Shown: piece by piece, positions 37,257 through 46,347 of the stretch
Position numbering within the stretch: the stretch's first letter is position 1
Layout: each line of letters begins with the position of its first letter
NCBI RefSeq assembly: GCF_014229245.1
Contig: NZ_JAARZJ010000011.1
Coordinates: 1-64,000 of the forward strand
DNA length: 64,000 bases
From: Listeria farberi
Lineage (GTDB): Bacteria > Bacillota > Bacilli > Lactobacillales > Listeriaceae
Direction of reading: 5' to 3'
Notes under the pieces: generated by a model
Databases searched by the model: none
Seen by the model: the letters and a program-made list of their open reading frames with translations, nothing else
What the model was told of the DNA's origin: nothing
Position numbers and translations under genes: made by a program

Positions 37257-38369
37257 TTATTTAATCTCTATTTCATCAAAACTAATATCGATATCGTCCA
37301 CAGCATCATCTGCAGCAGCTGTTTCTTCTTCGGTGAAATTCACGAATAAGTTAGCGCAGATTCCGATGATGAATGCACCAACCAAGCCACCAACTAAGTA
37401 AGCCCAGCCGTTACCAATGGTGAAGAAACCGTACATTCCACCAATCGGCGGCATTTTCACATAAGCGCCAAGCCCCATTGTTACTGCACTACCAATCGCA
37501 CAGGCAATAACATTTAGTGGAATTAATTTACCAGGGCTACGTAGTGTAAATGGAATCGCACCTTCTGTAACGCCAATCAGTCCCATAATTAGTGCACCAT
37601 TTCCGGCTTCTTTGAATGTAGTAGAATAATTCTTTTTACGTAAAAGTGTAGCAATTCCGTAGCCAAGTGGCGGAATACAAATTGCGACATTAATCATGAT
37701 TGAAGGTAGATAAATTCCACTCATAAATAGCGCATTCCCAGCCATCCAAGCAGCTTTGTTTACCGGTCCACCAAGGTCAAATCCAATCATTGCTCCTAAA
37801 ATAAGTGCGAGAATAATGACGTTTGTATCGTTTTTACACATTTCAGTTACCCAATCAAGTAACGTTTGGTTTAACCAACCAAGTGGCCCACCGAGAATCA
37901 GCGACATCAGTATCCCCGTGGCACCAACCGTAATAAGTGGCAAAATAATTAGTGGTAAAGAACTAGCAGCAGGTCCAGTGATTCGAACATGTTTTTTCAC
38001 CCAGTTTGTTAACCAACCAGCGAAGAAACCAGCGACCACGGCACCTAAGAAACCAGCATTTGTACTAGTAGCAAGGACCCCACCGACAAAACCAGCAGCA
38101 AGAGCCGGTTTTCCAGCGATAGAATAAGCAATATATCCAGCAAGTACTAAGTTAAGTAAGCCAATCGCCGCCCAACCAACATTTTGGAATAAGTAAACGT
38201 AATGATAAAATCCGCTTGCATCTGCGTAGGCATCTAAATTTGTAACCCCGCCGATAATCCCAATTAATTTTGCAACAGCTACAACAAGTGACCCTGCGAT
38301 TATGACCGGTAGTGCGTAGGATATACCAGACATTAAGTGATCTTTTGCTTCGTTTAATTTCCCTTTCAT
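37257..38369 (-). CDS. PTS fructose-family IIC permease, cluster 2
   Basis: The 370-residue membrane protein has the Fru-type IIC signatures GFDLGGPVNKAAWM (about 205-218) and GLIGVTEGAIPFTLRSPGKLIP (about 265-286), with about nine helices and an acidic cytoplasmic tail. It follows the IIB gene by 3 bp and precedes the mannosidase gene. It is a diverged paralogue of the IIC gene at 12500. Confidence 0.93.
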   Translation of the reverse strand: MKGKLNEAKDHLMSGISYALPVIIAGSLVVAVAKLIGIIGGVTNLDAYADASGFYHYVYLFQNVGWAAIGLLNLVLAGYIAYSIAGKPALAAGFVGGVLATSTNAGFLGAVVAGFFAGWLTNWVKKHVRITGPAASSLPLIILPLITVGATGILMSLILGGPLGWLNQTLLDWVTEMCKNDTNVIILALILGAMIGFDLGGPVNKAAWMAGNALFMSGIYLPSIMINVAICIPPLGYGIATLLRKKNYSTTFKEAGNGALIMGLIGVTEGAIPFTLRSPGKLIPLNVIACAIGSAVTMGLGAYVKMPPIGGMYGFFTIGNGWAYLVGGLVGAFIIGICANLFVNFTEEETAAADDAVDDIDISFDEIEIK

Positions 38370-38372
38370 GAC

Positions 38373-38705
38373 CTAATTAGCCTCCTTTTGTTTACGTGCT
38401 TCAATTGCTGCAACAACTTTACTTAACACCGCTTCCCCGTTCGCGACACATTGACCAATTTTCACACGAACGACTGGTTTTCCTTTGAAACGGTCTTCCC
38501 CGTCAATCACTTTATCCGCCGCAATGATAACTACATCTGCTGCACTTACTTCGGCTGGCGTAATTTCATCAATAGTGCCCATCGCTCCTTGTTGTTCAAT
38601 TTTGACATCGTGTCCTAATTTAACTCCAGCTTTTTCTAGTGCTTTGGCTGCCATTGGTGTATGCGCAAGCCCTGCAATACATGACGTAACCCCTATAACT
38701 TTCAT
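38373..38705 (-). CDS. PTS fructose-family IIB, cluster 2
   Basis: The 110-residue phosphocarrier has the motif TSCIAGLAHTPMAAKALEKA with Cys9 as the phosphorylated residue. The usual CPTG/CATG is changed to CIAG, which may alter partner specificity. Its start overlaps the upstream IIA gene by 4 bases and IIC follows after 3 bp. Confidence 0.92.
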   Translation of the reverse strand: MKVIGVTSCIAGLAHTPMAAKALEKAGVKLGHDVKIEQQGAMGTIDEITPAEVSAADVVIIAADKVIDGEDRFKGKPVVRVKIGQCVANGEAVLSKVVAAIEARKQKEAN

Positions 38706-39160
38706 ATTAATTCTCCTTCCAAATTATCTTTCAAGTAATCCATCAGCTCATGTTCCGTTTGAATCGTTAAAATTTGTTCTTGAAATGCTTCTTCTAGTAA
38801 ATTCACAGCCACACTTGATAAAATTTTCAAATGTTGCTGGCTGGCCTCACTTGCTGGAACTAATATCGCAAAAATAGCTTGTGCTTTAAAGCCTTCTTTG
38901 GAATCCCAATCAATCGGTTCTACTAGACGAATGAAAAGCAGTTTTGCTTCCGATATTGCCTCCGTTTTCGCATGTGGAATGGCGATTAATTGTTGTACTG
39001 CTGTTGCATATTCTTTTTCGCGAGCCCATAAGTCACGCTCCACTTGTGCCGAATTTGTCGTAATTCCAATTTCGGCTGCTTTGTCTGCAATAAAAGCTAG
39101 CACTTCTTCTTTAGTGCTTAGATGCTGATTTAAAAATAATTGTTCTTCTGATACTATCAT
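38702..39160 (-). CDS. PTS fructose-family IIA, cluster 2
   Basis: The 152-residue EIIA type-2 protein carries its phospho-acceptor at His63 in QQLIAIPHAKTEAIS. It is the first gene of the operon IIA-IIB-IIC-GH38-regulator. A near-perfect cre-like site and a short dyad lie within 100 bp upstream, so carbon catabolite control through CcpA is likely. A GGGGTGACAAA ribosome site precedes ATG 39160. Confidence 0.92.
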   Translation of the reverse strand: MIVSEEQLFLNQHLSTKEEVLAFIADKAAEIGITTNSAQVERDLWAREKEYATAVQQLIAIPHAKTEAISEAKLLFIRLVEPIDWDSKEGFKAQAIFAILVPASEASQQHLKILSSVAVNLLEEAFQEQILTIQTEHELMDYLKDNLEGELI

Positions 39161-39207
39161 TTTGTCACCCCGTATTTTTTCATGCCTTGCTTACACTTAC
39201 ATTTTAA

Positions 39208-39221
39208 TGAAACCGATTACT
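39208..39221. promoter_or_regulatory. cre-like (CcpA) site before PTS/mannosidase cluster 2
   Basis: TGAAACCGATTACT matches the cre consensus TGWAANCGNTNWCA at 13 of 14 positions. It lies about 50 bp before the IIA start, a usual place for catabolite repression of a sugar operon. A second dyad, TTTCCA - 7 nt - TGGAAA at 39239-39257, lies just upstream and could be the activator site. Confidence 0.6.
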
Positions 39222-39275
39222 TTTTTGAACATAAGGAATTTCCAGTTAAAGTGGAAAAAATTTAATTGAAACAGC

Positions 39276-39321
39276 AAAAAGCCATAAAGAGAGCAATTAC
39301 AGCTCTCTTTATGGCTTTTTT
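39276..39321. terminator. strong bidirectional terminator
   Basis: AAAAAGCCATAAAGAGAGC and GCTCTCTTTATGGCTTTTT form a perfect 19-bp stem with a 7-nt loop, directly after the SRPBCC gene on the minus strand and upstream of the second PTS operon. Confidence 0.92.
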
Positions 39322-39328
39322 AAAGGAT

Positions 39329-39811
39329 TTATTTTTCGATATTTAATTCTTTTTGATACTTGGCAAAGAGCGTTTCGAACTCTGCTTTGTTAAAATCATA
39401 TATTTTTCCTTCTGCGCTCGCTTGTAATTTCTTCAAGCAAATATGCCAACCGGAAATATCTCTTGGGCTATGTTCTGTAATAGTCGTAAGTTGTTCGGTG
39501 AAAGTCAACCTTGTTTTATTTGCTGTGATTTCATTTAGTTCAAAGGCAACTTCATCTTGGTCCCACTCGAAAGCAAATTTTTGGTTAGGTTCAAATGTAC
39601 GAATTGGCATGGTTATTTTTTCTTCAGGCGTCATGACGAAAAGAAGATATCCATCTGCCTCTAATGATCCTATTTCTAGTTCATCAAACCACTTAGCTAG
39701 TCCCTCGTTTGTCGTTAATAATGCAAAAACATCTGCTTTTGTTGCACTAATTTCCAATTCAAAATTAACTACAGCTCCGTCGTTATCCCGTTTACAAATT
39801 GATTCGTTCAT
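39329..39811 (-). CDS. SRPBCC/AHSA1-domain protein
   Basis: The 160-residue protein has the Bet v 1-like START fold of the AHSA1 family: FELEISATKADVFALLTTNEGLAKWFDELEIG at the start, RLTFTEQLTTI and GWHICLKKLQASAEGK towards the end. Such proteins bind hydrophobic ligands or act as stress-related co-chaperone-like factors; no substrate can be assigned. A good GGGAGGG ribosome site precedes it. It is a monocistronic gene divergent from proC. Confidence 0.87.
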   Translation of the reverse strand: MNESICKRDNDGAVVNFELEISATKADVFALLTTNEGLAKWFDELEIGSLEADGYLLFVMTPEEKITMPIRTFEPNQKFAFEWDQDEVAFELNEITANKTRLTFTEQLTTITEHSPRDISGWHICLKKLQASAEGKIYDFNKAEFETLFAKYQKELNIEK

Positions 39812-39938
39812 CTAAATCCCTCCCACTATTTTGTTTTCATTTTCGCATAGTTGATATACTATCGCAACTTGGAAAAACTGGACAAAGCCGTGTAACATGA
39901 GATAATAGAAAAAACGAATTTTGTTAGGGGCGAATAGA

Positions 39939-40739
39939 ATGAAGAAAATCGGCTTTATTGGAGCAGGAAATATGGGAACCGCGATGATTCGAGGCTTAGC
40001 ACAAGCCAATTTAGTGAAAAGAGATGAAATCATTGTTGGTGGGCGGAGTATCGAAAAATTAAAACCACTTGAAACGGAATTTACTGGCCTGCAAATAACA
40101 ACCGATACCGAAAAACTCGTAGAACAAGCAGATATTGTTATTTTAGCGGTGAAACCTTATACTATCCCAGAGATTTTAACTACTATAAAGAAGAAGCTAA
40201 CACCGGATAAAATTATTATTTCTGTAGCAGCTGGCGTAACTATCCAAGATTTAGAAGAACTCACTTCCAAAGAAACCAAAATTGTTCGGGTTATGCCGAA
40301 CACGCCAGCTCTTGTCGGTGAGGCAATGTCTTCCATTTCGCCTAATAGTAATGTAACTGCAGAAGAAACAGCAGATATCTCTTCTATTTTTTCTAGTTTT
40401 GGAAAAGCAGAAGTAGTTCCTGAGAACTTAATGGATGCAGTAGTAGGAGTCAGTGGTTCGTCCCCAGCGTATGTGTATATGTTTATCGAGGCGCTTGCTG
40501 ATGGAGCTGTTTTAAATGGTATGCCGCGGGATAAAGCTTATAAATTTGCAGCTCAAGCCGTTCTTGGTGCCGCAAAAATGGTATTAGAAACTGGCGAACA
40601 CCCTGGGAAATTAAAAGATATGGTCACCTCTCCTGGTGGAACTACGATTGAAGCAGTCAAGTCGCTTGAAGATAATGGTTTCCGCTCATCTGTTATTAGT
40701 GCTGTTCAAGCCGCAGCTAGCAAGAACCGTTCGATGTAA
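39939..40739 (+). CDS. proC: pyrroline-5-carboxylate reductase ProC
   Basis: The enzyme makes proline from pyrroline-5-carboxylate with NAD(P)H. ATG 39939 follows AGGGGCGAATAGA and gives MKKIGFIGAGNMGTAMI, a Rossmann start; an upstream TTG at 39921 would add six residues before it. The 266-residue length is typical. Other landmarks are VILAVKP, IVRVMPNTPALVGEAM, and the C-terminal dimer domain signature around GSSPAYVYMFIEALADGAVLNG and LKDMVTSPGGTTIEA. It stands alone. Confidence 0.95.
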   Translation: MKKIGFIGAGNMGTAMIRGLAQANLVKRDEIIVGGRSIEKLKPLETEFTGLQITTDTEKLVEQADIVILAVKPYTIPEILTTIKKKLTPDKIIISVAAGVTIQDLEELTSKETKIVRVMPNTPALVGEAMSSISPNSNVTAEETADISSIFSSFGKAEVVPENLMDAVVGVSGSSPAYVYMFIEALADGAVLNGMPRDKAYKFAAQAVLGAAKMVLETGEHPGKLKDMVTSPGGTTIEAVKSLEDNGFRSSVISAVQAAASKNRSM

Positions 40740-40742
40740 ATT

Positions 40743-41168
40743 TCAAAGATATTTGACGAAAAAGTATTTTTCCTCACCTTTTAATGGAAAATCTTTAATT
40801 CGACCAAGCTCTATGAAACCACATTTTTTATAAAATTCTGGAGCTTGGTAACTGAATGTTGTTAGAGAGATATGGTGGCAATGATTGTCTCTACCATATC
40901 TTTCTATTTGTTCTATTAATGCTGTTCCTACCCCTGTTCCTTGCATTTTTTGATCTACTGAAAGCAGAGACACATGGAGTTCACCGTAACTCGTTTTAGC
41001 TGTCACGCCACCGACTATTTCTCCTGCTTGATTTACGGCTGCAAATCCAATAAAAACAGGTTCACTTTTAGGTATCGAGTAGCCCATTCTCTCTTTATGA
41101 TTCATCAGACCTTCGATTACTTTAGGTTCCAACTCTTCTAATGTCATTTCTTTTATACTAAAATCCAC
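40743..41168 (-). CDS. GNAT-family N-acetyltransferase
   Basis: The 141-residue protein has the GNAT fold: a central beta strand GGVTAKTSYGELHVSLLSVDQKMQGTGVGTALIEQIERYG (the acetyl-CoA loop QGTGVG lies inside) and a C-terminal YQAPEFYKKCGFIELG motif. Substrate unknown. It is convergent with proC, separated by 3 bp. Confidence 0.9.
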   Translation of the reverse strand: MDFSIKEMTLEELEPKVIEGLMNHKERMGYSIPKSEPVFIGFAAVNQAGEIVGGVTAKTSYGELHVSLLSVDQKMQGTGVGTALIEQIERYGRDNHCHHISLTTFSYQAPEFYKKCGFIELGRIKDFPLKGEEKYFFVKYL

Positions 41169-41196
41169 TTATGATTCCTCCTTATTAACTACACAA

Positions 41197-41224
41197 AAAA
41201 GCATCACCTGAAAGTGACGCTTTG
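41197..41224 (-). terminator. terminator of the NlpC/P60 gene
   Basis: AAAGCATCAC and GTGACGCTTT pair with one mismatch, followed by TTTTTTG on the minus strand, 6 bp after the stop codon. Confidence 0.75.
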
Positions 41225-41229
41225 TAAAA

Positions 41230-41916
41230 TTATTTTAAGTTTGCTACACGGCCGTAACCAGCAATATATTTTTTCCAGTAGCCAGATTTGATAGTGTCAT
41301 ATTTTACGCCGTTATTTTGTGCATTCAGCATTTTTCCATTTCCTACATAAATCCCAACATGGGCAATTCCTTTACCGTAATTAAAGAAAATTAAGTCACC
41401 GTTTTTTAGTTCACTAGCTTTAATTTTTTTGGCGGAGGCATATTGTTGTTTCGCTGTCCGAGGAATAGCTTTTTTTATTCCTTTTGAATATACATATTGC
41501 GTATATCCAGAACAATCAAAGCAACTTGGACCAGTTGCGCCCATTTTATAGCGTTTGCCAAGGTGTTTTCTTGCTTCGTTATTTAACGAAGTAAAACTTT
41601 GTGTCGAAGTGGCAACAGGCGCTTTATATGTAGTTACACACTTTCCTGAAACATAACCAGTTTTACCCTTATAGGATGTTTTATACCAATTATTTTTTGT
41701 TTTGGCTGTAAAAGTAATCGTTGTACCTTTTTTGTAAAAACCGATGACTTTGCCACTTGTACTATCTGTTGTGCGAACATTTACATCAGCTGTTGTAGTC
41801 ATTTTGTAGGTAGTTGCTGCTAATGCGCTATTTGTTGGTAAAAATAGTACTGAAAAAGAAATTATTAAAGCTATCAACGCAAAAAAAATCTTTCTTCTCG
41901 CTGCTATTATTTTCAA
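41230..41916 (-). CDS. secreted SH3b - NlpC/P60 peptidoglycan hydrolase
   Basis: The likely start is TTG 41916, which follows AAAAGGGGTGCG and gives a 228-residue protein; a longer frame has no ribosome site. A signal peptide (about 1-33) is followed by a bacterial SH3 domain (about 36-95, [21 protein letters not shown]) that binds cell wall. The C-terminal NlpC/P60 domain (about 105-228) has the catalytic Cys in [15 protein letters not shown], His in [10 protein letters not shown] and an Asn after it. It cleaves D-gamma-glutamyl-meso-DAP bonds in wall peptides. It is smaller than the P60 (iap) protein and has no LysM domain. Confidence 0.92.
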   Translation of the reverse strand: MKIIAARRKIFFALIALIISFSVLFLPTNSALAATTYKMTTTADVNVRTTDSTSGKVIGFYKKGTTITFTAKTKNNWYKTSYKGKTGYVSGKCVTTYKAPVATSTQSFTSLNNEARKHLGKRYKMGATGPSCFDCSGYTQYVYSKGIKKAIPRTAKQQYASAKKIKASELKNGDLIFFNYGKGIAHVGIYVGNGKMLNAQNNGVKYDTIKSGYWKKYIAGYGRVANLK

Positions 41917-42025
41917 TCCACGCACCCCTTTTTTATATACACACAGCATAGCAGGTCAATGTTACAGTTGTAATACAGCTATTTTAAAACTTAACTTTAT
42001 TATGTAACAGTTTGGACACAGGAAA

Positions 42026-42062
42026 AAAATAAGCCCAAGAAACTAGTTCTTGGGCTTATTTC
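42026..42062 (-). terminator. terminator of the flotillin operon
   Basis: AAATAAGCCCAAGAA and TTCTTGGGCTTATTT form a perfect stem with a small loop, overlapping the stop of the 153-residue protein gene. Confidence 0.87.
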
Positions 42063-42523
42063 TATAAATGGTTTTTTCGTAAAGAGACTGGCTTATCAAG
42101 GATTTCTTTTGTAATTATTGCTTCCTGTAGCCTACCCCGTAATTTTCGAGCTTTTTTAGGGCGGTGCGTGGAAGTTTTCATTATCTTTTTCCCTTTGGCC
42201 ACGTCGGATTCCCGGCGGATTTCTCTTAACATTTTCTCTTGTGCAGCTTTTTGTTCCGCGATAACTTTGTCTTGTTCTTTATTTTGTGTAAAAGTTCCTT
42301 GTGATACTTTTCGTTTTTCTGGTTTTTTAGTGGTTTGGTTTTGATGTTGCGGCTTGTAGTTCGCACGCGACATTTGGTTTAGCTTGGATGGTTCTTTTTT
42401 TTCGCTATCAGCGCTCTTGCCAGATTTACTAAGAAGATTTACAATAACGCCAATTACCCCAAGGATAACTAAGACACCTTCCCAACCACTATTTAGAAAA
42501 TCACTAAAGTCCAATGAAAACAC
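42062..42523 (-). CDS. basic membrane-anchored protein, third gene of the flotillin operon
   Basis: The 153-residue product has one N-terminal hydrophobic segment (about 11-30, GWEGVLVILGVIGVIVNLLSK) followed by a long, highly basic, probably disordered cytoplasmic region rich in Lys, Gln and Arg. No known domain is visible. It lies 25 bp after the floA gene. A role as a partner of the membrane scaffold is suggested only by context. Confidence 0.75.
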   Translation of the reverse strand: MFSLDFSDFLNSGWEGVLVILGVIGVIVNLLSKSGKSADSEKKEPSKLNQMSRANYKPQHQNQTTKKPEKRKVSQGTFTQNKEQDKVIAEQKAAQEKMLREIRRESDVAKGKKIMKTSTHRPKKARKLRGRLQEAIITKEILDKPVSLRKNHL

Positions 42524-42548
42524 CTTCTTTCTTGCAAAAGATCAAGGT

Positions 42549-43493
42549 TTATTTTTCGTCTTCGTGTGCAATCGACTCACGCATTGCTGTATCCGATTGA
42601 ACATTTTCCATTTTGTAGTAATCCATTACGCCTAGGTTTCCTTCTTCTAAAGCGCGAGAAAGAGCGCGTGGCACTTCTGCTTCTGCCGCTACTACTGCTG
42701 CTCTGTTTTCTTGTTCTAGGGCAATCGCTTCTGCTTTACGTTTCGATGCAGCTGCTTGAGCAACTTCCATGTCTGCATTCGCTTTTTCGATGTCTAGTTT
42801 CGCTTTAATGTTGTCACCGATACGCATTTCAGCGATATCAATGGATAGAATAGTATAAGCTGTTCCGTCTCCAAGTCCTTGCTCTTGGACTTTTTTCGAA
42901 ATGCTGTTTGGATTTTCGAGTACATCTGTATGTTCTCTCGTTTCACCGACTGTAGATACTACGGCTTCACCAACACGCGCGATAACTGTATCTTCACCAG
43001 CACCACCGACGATACGTTCAATATTAGATTGTACGGTAATTTGTGTGATAACTTTTACTTCTACCCCGTTTTGCGCCACACCAGTAAATTCAGGTGTACG
43101 GATAACTTTTGGTGTTACGGAAGTTTGTACTGCTTCAAGTACGTCACGTCCAGCAAGGTCAATTGCTGCTGCACGGCTGAAATCTAATTCAATATTTGCG
43201 CGGTGTGCGGCGATTAACGCATCAACTGTGTTATCCACGTCCCCGCCTGCTAAATAGTGACTTTCAAGTTGGTTTACTTCTAAATCAAGTCCTGCTTTTA
43301 CTGCTTTAATTAACGGTTTTACAACGCGAGAAGGTACAACGCGACGTAATCTCATTCCGATTAAAGTTCCTAGTCCTACTGGTACACGTGCGGATAATGC
43401 GCTAATCCATAACCCCACTGGTACTAAAGTGAAAAATACGATTAAAAAGATGATAATCAATACTGCGATAATAATTGGTCCAATCATTGTCAT
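42549..43493 (-). CDS. floA: flotillin-like protein FloA
   Basis: The 314-residue protein matches the bacterial FloA (YqfA) family that organises functional membrane microdomains. The N-terminal hydrophobic hairpin (about 4-28) anchors it in the membrane. The SPFH-like core contains [32 protein letters not shown] and [19 protein letters not shown] in pieces, and the C-terminal flotillin region is rich in Glu/Ala repeats ([25 protein letters not shown]). The start overlaps the preceding NfeD-like gene by 4 bases, matching the known NfeD-FloA pairing. Confidence 0.95.
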   Translation of the reverse strand: MTMIGPIIIAVLIIIFLIVFFTLVPVGLWISALSARVPVGLGTLIGMRLRRVVPSRVVKPLIKAVKAGLDLEVNQLESHYLAGGDVDNTVDALIAAHRANIELDFSRAAAIDLAGRDVLEAVQTSVTPKVIRTPEFTGVAQNGVEVKVITQITVQSNIERIVGGAGEDTVIARVGEAVVSTVGETREHTDVLENPNSISKKVQEQGLGDGTAYTILSIDIAEMRIGDNIKAKLDIEKANADMEVAQAAASKRKAEAIALEQENRAAVVAAEAEVPRALSRALEEGNLGVMDYYKMENVQSDTAMRESIAHEDEK

Positions 43494-43789
43494 TTTTCTC
43501 CCTCCTGTATATCTTCATTGACTAGTACGTATCCAAAATCGATACCTACCGCAATTATTGGTTTTCCAACTTCCAAATAACCTGTTTTCAAGCGAGCTTC
43601 ATAGACTTCTCCGTCTATTCTGACACTTCCAATTGGTTTAAGCGTCGTTTGTGCTACACCTTTTTTGCCCACTACTTTGTCTCGTAGCGCTTTCATTCGA
43701 TCTATTTCTTTGTCCTCTAAAACCCCCCGATGAACGAGTCCCCATGATTCTCCATAAACAAAGTCATCTTCTGTAAAATTATGCTTCAA
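43490..43789 (-). CDS. short NfeD-like protein (soluble OB-fold domain)
   Basis: The 99-residue protein contains the OB-fold domain of Nfe[45 protein letters not shown] in order. Compared with B. subtilis YqeZ (about 440 residues) it lacks the membrane and peptidase parts, so it is the soluble remnant form. NfeD proteins pair with flotillins, and here it is the first gene of the operon with a 4-base overlap to floA. Confidence 0.85.
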   Translation of the reverse strand: MKHNFTEDDFVYGESWGLVHRGVLEDKEIDRMKALRDKVVGKKGVAQTTLKPIGSVRIDGEVYEARLKTGYLEVGKPIIAVGIDFGYVLVNEDIQEGEK

Positions 43790-43950
43790 ACCGTCACCTT
43801 CTTTAGGAACTTTTTTAAATTTATACTTTCTCCTGTAATAACCATAACATGAAAGAAACCTTATGTAAAAAGCTTTTAGTAATTATTCTGTAAATTTTTT
43901 CACTTTTATAGAAAAGTTTATAATAGGAAAAAAACTTCCAAGAATTACTA

Positions 43951-44616
43951 TTATTTACTATTTAAATCCCAATCAATTGGAGCTCTGCCATTTTCTTTTA
44001 AAAATTCATTAGTTTTTGAAAATGGTTTACTTCCAAAAAAGCCACGGCTTGCGGCAAGAGGAGACGGATGCACCCCTTTAATCAGTAAATGTTTTGGGTT
44101 TGTAATACCACTTGCAGCTTTTATAGCGTGATTTCCCCATAAAATAAAGACAAGCGGCTTATCATAATTATTTAACTCTTCTAAAACATGGTCGGTAAAT
44201 GTCGCCCAACCTAATTTTTTGTGGCTTCCGGCTTTCCCTTCCTCCACACTCCAGCTTGTGTTCATTAGTAAAACTCCCTGTTCCGCCCATTTAGCAAGAT
44301 AACCGTGACTAGCTGGATCAATATCCAAGTCGCTTTTTAGTTCCTTGTAAATATTTCGAAGGCTTGGTGGGATTCGAACGCCTTTTTGCACAGAAAAACT
44401 TAAGCCGTGTGCCTGCCCCGGGCCATGATAAGGATCTTGACCAAGGATGACAACTTTGACTTTATCATAAGGGCATAAGCGAAAACACGAAAACATATCT
44501 TCCTCTGTTGGATAAACATTTCCATTTTCTCTCGCTTCACTCACAGCTTTCATCAATTCTATAAAATAAGACTGTTTGGCTTCTTGCTCTAAAAATTCAT
44601 CCCAAGTTTTCACCAT
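43951..44616 (-). CDS. ung: uracil-DNA glycosylase Ung
   Basis: The enzyme excises uracil from DNA. ATG 44616, after ACGGGAGAGAGC, gives a 221-residue product of normal length; a longer frame begins at 44652 but lacks a ribosome site. Family-1 UDG motifs are all present: VVILGQDPYHGPGQAHGLSFSV (catalytic Asp), LMNTSWSVE, VFILWGNHA and KGVHPSPLAA (His). It is a monocistronic gene. Confidence 0.95.
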   Translation of the reverse strand: MVKTWDEFLEQEAKQSYFIELMKAVSEARENGNVYPTEEDMFSCFRLCPYDKVKVVILGQDPYHGPGQAHGLSFSVQKGVRIPPSLRNIYKELKSDLDIDPASHGYLAKWAEQGVLLMNTSWSVEEGKAGSHKKLGWATFTDHVLEELNNYDKPLVFILWGNHAIKAASGITNPKHLLIKGVHPSPLAASRGFFGSKPFSKTNEFLKENGRAPIDWDLNSK

Positions 44617-44705
44617 TTTGCTCTCTCCCGTCCTAGTAATTTGTCCCTCCATTATACTTTTCTCGGCAAGCCAATGTCAAAAGTAAATAAGAATAGCTTT
44701 CCGCG

Positions 44706-44714
44706 TGGTATAAT
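44706..44714 (+). promoter_or_regulatory. extended -10 promoter of the LtrA-like gene
   Basis: TGGTATAAT is a perfect extended -10 element 32 bp before the ATG of the LtrA-family gene. No good -35 hexamer is visible, as is usual for extended -10 promoters. Confidence 0.5.
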
Positions 44715-44745
44715 TTTAAAAAAGAGGATTTAAAGGGGTGAAACA

Positions 44746-45861
44746 ATGACAGAACGGAAAGTTTCTTGGCTAGAGTTATTTTTTGATTTAATATTTGTTA
44801 CCGCGGTTGCTTCCACGACCCATCTTTTACTTAGTGTTGATAATCATCCTGATAAAACTGCTGTTTATTTTGGCGAATACTTACTGATGGTAACGCCGAT
44901 GTTTTGGGCATGGGTGGGGCAGACGATGTTTTTCAACCGATTTGGTGAAAAGTTAAAATTACCTGAACTTTATATGTTACCGCAAATGTTTTTCTTGATA
45001 TTGATGACAGCGAGCTTTGATTTAACTTTTTCAAATACGTACTATACTTTTTTAATTGGTTATTTAGGCATTCGATTGATTACGGTTATTCAGTATTTTG
45101 TTATTAGTAGACAGCTAGGTGGAAACGCGCGCAAGGTGGCAATTATACTTGGAAGTGTGTTTCTGTTAGGGGTTTTCACGACAGCTACTTCTGTTTTCTT
45201 TGATGGCTTTATTCGTTATTTAGTAATGTATCTAGGTATCGCAGTTGATATTATTTTACCGTTATTCTTAGCAAAAACATTACGGAAAGTTCCCGTTGAT
45301 TTCCCGCATTTGGCAGAGCGATTTGGTTTGTTTGTCATTATTACATTTGGTGAGAGCATCGTTGCGATTACTACTATTTTAGTCGGACATACGCTTGATT
45401 TATATACTATTAGCTATACTTTTCTTGGTTTTCTAATTATCAGTACACTCTTCATCTCTTACTTTCATAGTTTTGAAAAAATAGTCGATCATCATAAAGA
45501 GACACATGGTCAGTACTTAATATATGGACATTTTTTTATTATTATTTCCATTATGCTCCTCGCAGCGAACTTGCATTTACTGTATGAAGATCATTTAGAA
45601 AAAGATGTCTTACTTTTGATGTTGTTTGGCTCTGTAGTACTATTTTTCATCTCAAAACAATTCGTTTTTATAGCCCATAAAAAGGTAGAAGTGAGCTTTT
45701 CTATTTGGAAAGATGCATTGTTATTATTACTTCTAATTGGTTTATTTTTCCTCAATCTTTACACAGATTTGCCGTTATTTGTTAGTTTTGTAAGTATTTG
45801 GATTTGCGCATTGATTGATCTTGGGTTACAGTTTGGGACTTCGCGACTTGCACGTATATAA
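44746..45861 (+). CDS. ltrA: low-temperature-requirement A (LtrA) family membrane protein
   Basis: The 371-residue membrane protein starts with KVSWLELFFDLIFVTAVASTTHLL, the signature of the LtrA family (PF06772), with FDLIFV and later FGESIVAIT. About ten helices are visible. LtrA is required for growth of L. monocytogenes at low temperature, although its molecular role is not known. AGGGGTGAAACA is the ribosome site. Confidence 0.9.
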   Translation: MTERKVSWLELFFDLIFVTAVASTTHLLLSVDNHPDKTAVYFGEYLLMVTPMFWAWVGQTMFFNRFGEKLKLPELYMLPQMFFLILMTASFDLTFSNTYYTFLIGYLGIRLITVIQYFVISRQLGGNARKVAIILGSVFLLGVFTTATSVFFDGFIRYLVMYLGIAVDIILPLFLAKTLRKVPVDFPHLAERFGLFVIITFGESIVAITTILVGHTLDLYTISYTFLGFLIISTLFISYFHSFEKIVDHHKETHGQYLIYGHFFIIISIMLLAANLHLLYEDHLEKDVLLLMLFGSVVLFFISKQFVFIAHKKVEVSFSIWKDALLLLLLIGLFFLNLYTDLPLFVSFVSIWICALIDLGLQFGTSRLARI

Positions 45862-45863
45862 AT

Positions 45864-45893
45864 AAAAAAAGGTGGGCATTTCGCTCACCTTTC
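45864..45893 (+). terminator. terminator after the LtrA-like gene
   Basis: AAAAAGGTGGGC and GCTCACCTTTC form a stem with one mismatch. It overlaps the 3' end of the convergent 122-residue membrane protein gene. Confidence 0.65.
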
Positions 45894-46253
45894 TTCGTTC
45901 ATATCTCGATGCCTTGTATAATCCGTAAAAATAAACAGGCCCATTAAGAAGCTTATTAAACATACAATTGGACGAAAATAGAATCCCGAATAACTAGGGG
46001 TGAAAATCAGTCCAAAAACAAGCCCAAATAGCCATAAAATTAGTGCCATAAATATTAGAAAATCATTTCGATAAGCACAAATAATGAGGATTCCTGCTAA
46101 AATCATCGCAAGTGACATTAAATAGCCTGATGATGCCGCAAGATCTTCTGGTATCATGAACAAGTTATTTTTTTTACTGTCCGGGCTTAGTATTTCAGCA
46201 AGAGCACCGATAAAACCTGCTTGGATTGACATAATCCCACAAAAAATACGCAT
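45885..46253 (-). CDS. four-TM membrane protein (122 aa)
   Basis: The product has four hydrophobic segments (about 3-20, 44-60, 65-88 and 92-112) and a charged C-terminus (DYTRHRDMNEER). No family was recognised. It is convergent with the LtrA-like gene and its 3' end lies inside the terminator hairpin. Confidence 0.65.
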   Translation of the reverse strand: MRIFCGIMSIQAGFIGALAEILSPDSKKNNLFMIPEDLAASSGYLMSLAMILAGILIICAYRNDFLIFMALILWLFGLVFGLIFTPSYSGFYFRPIVCLISFLMGLFIFTDYTRHRDMNEER

Positions 46254-46347
46254 TTCACACCACTCTTTTATAAAATATACATTTTAGCTTATTAATTATG
46301 GCATAAAAAATCTGGATTTACTACGCGACAAAGTAACTAAAAATTAC

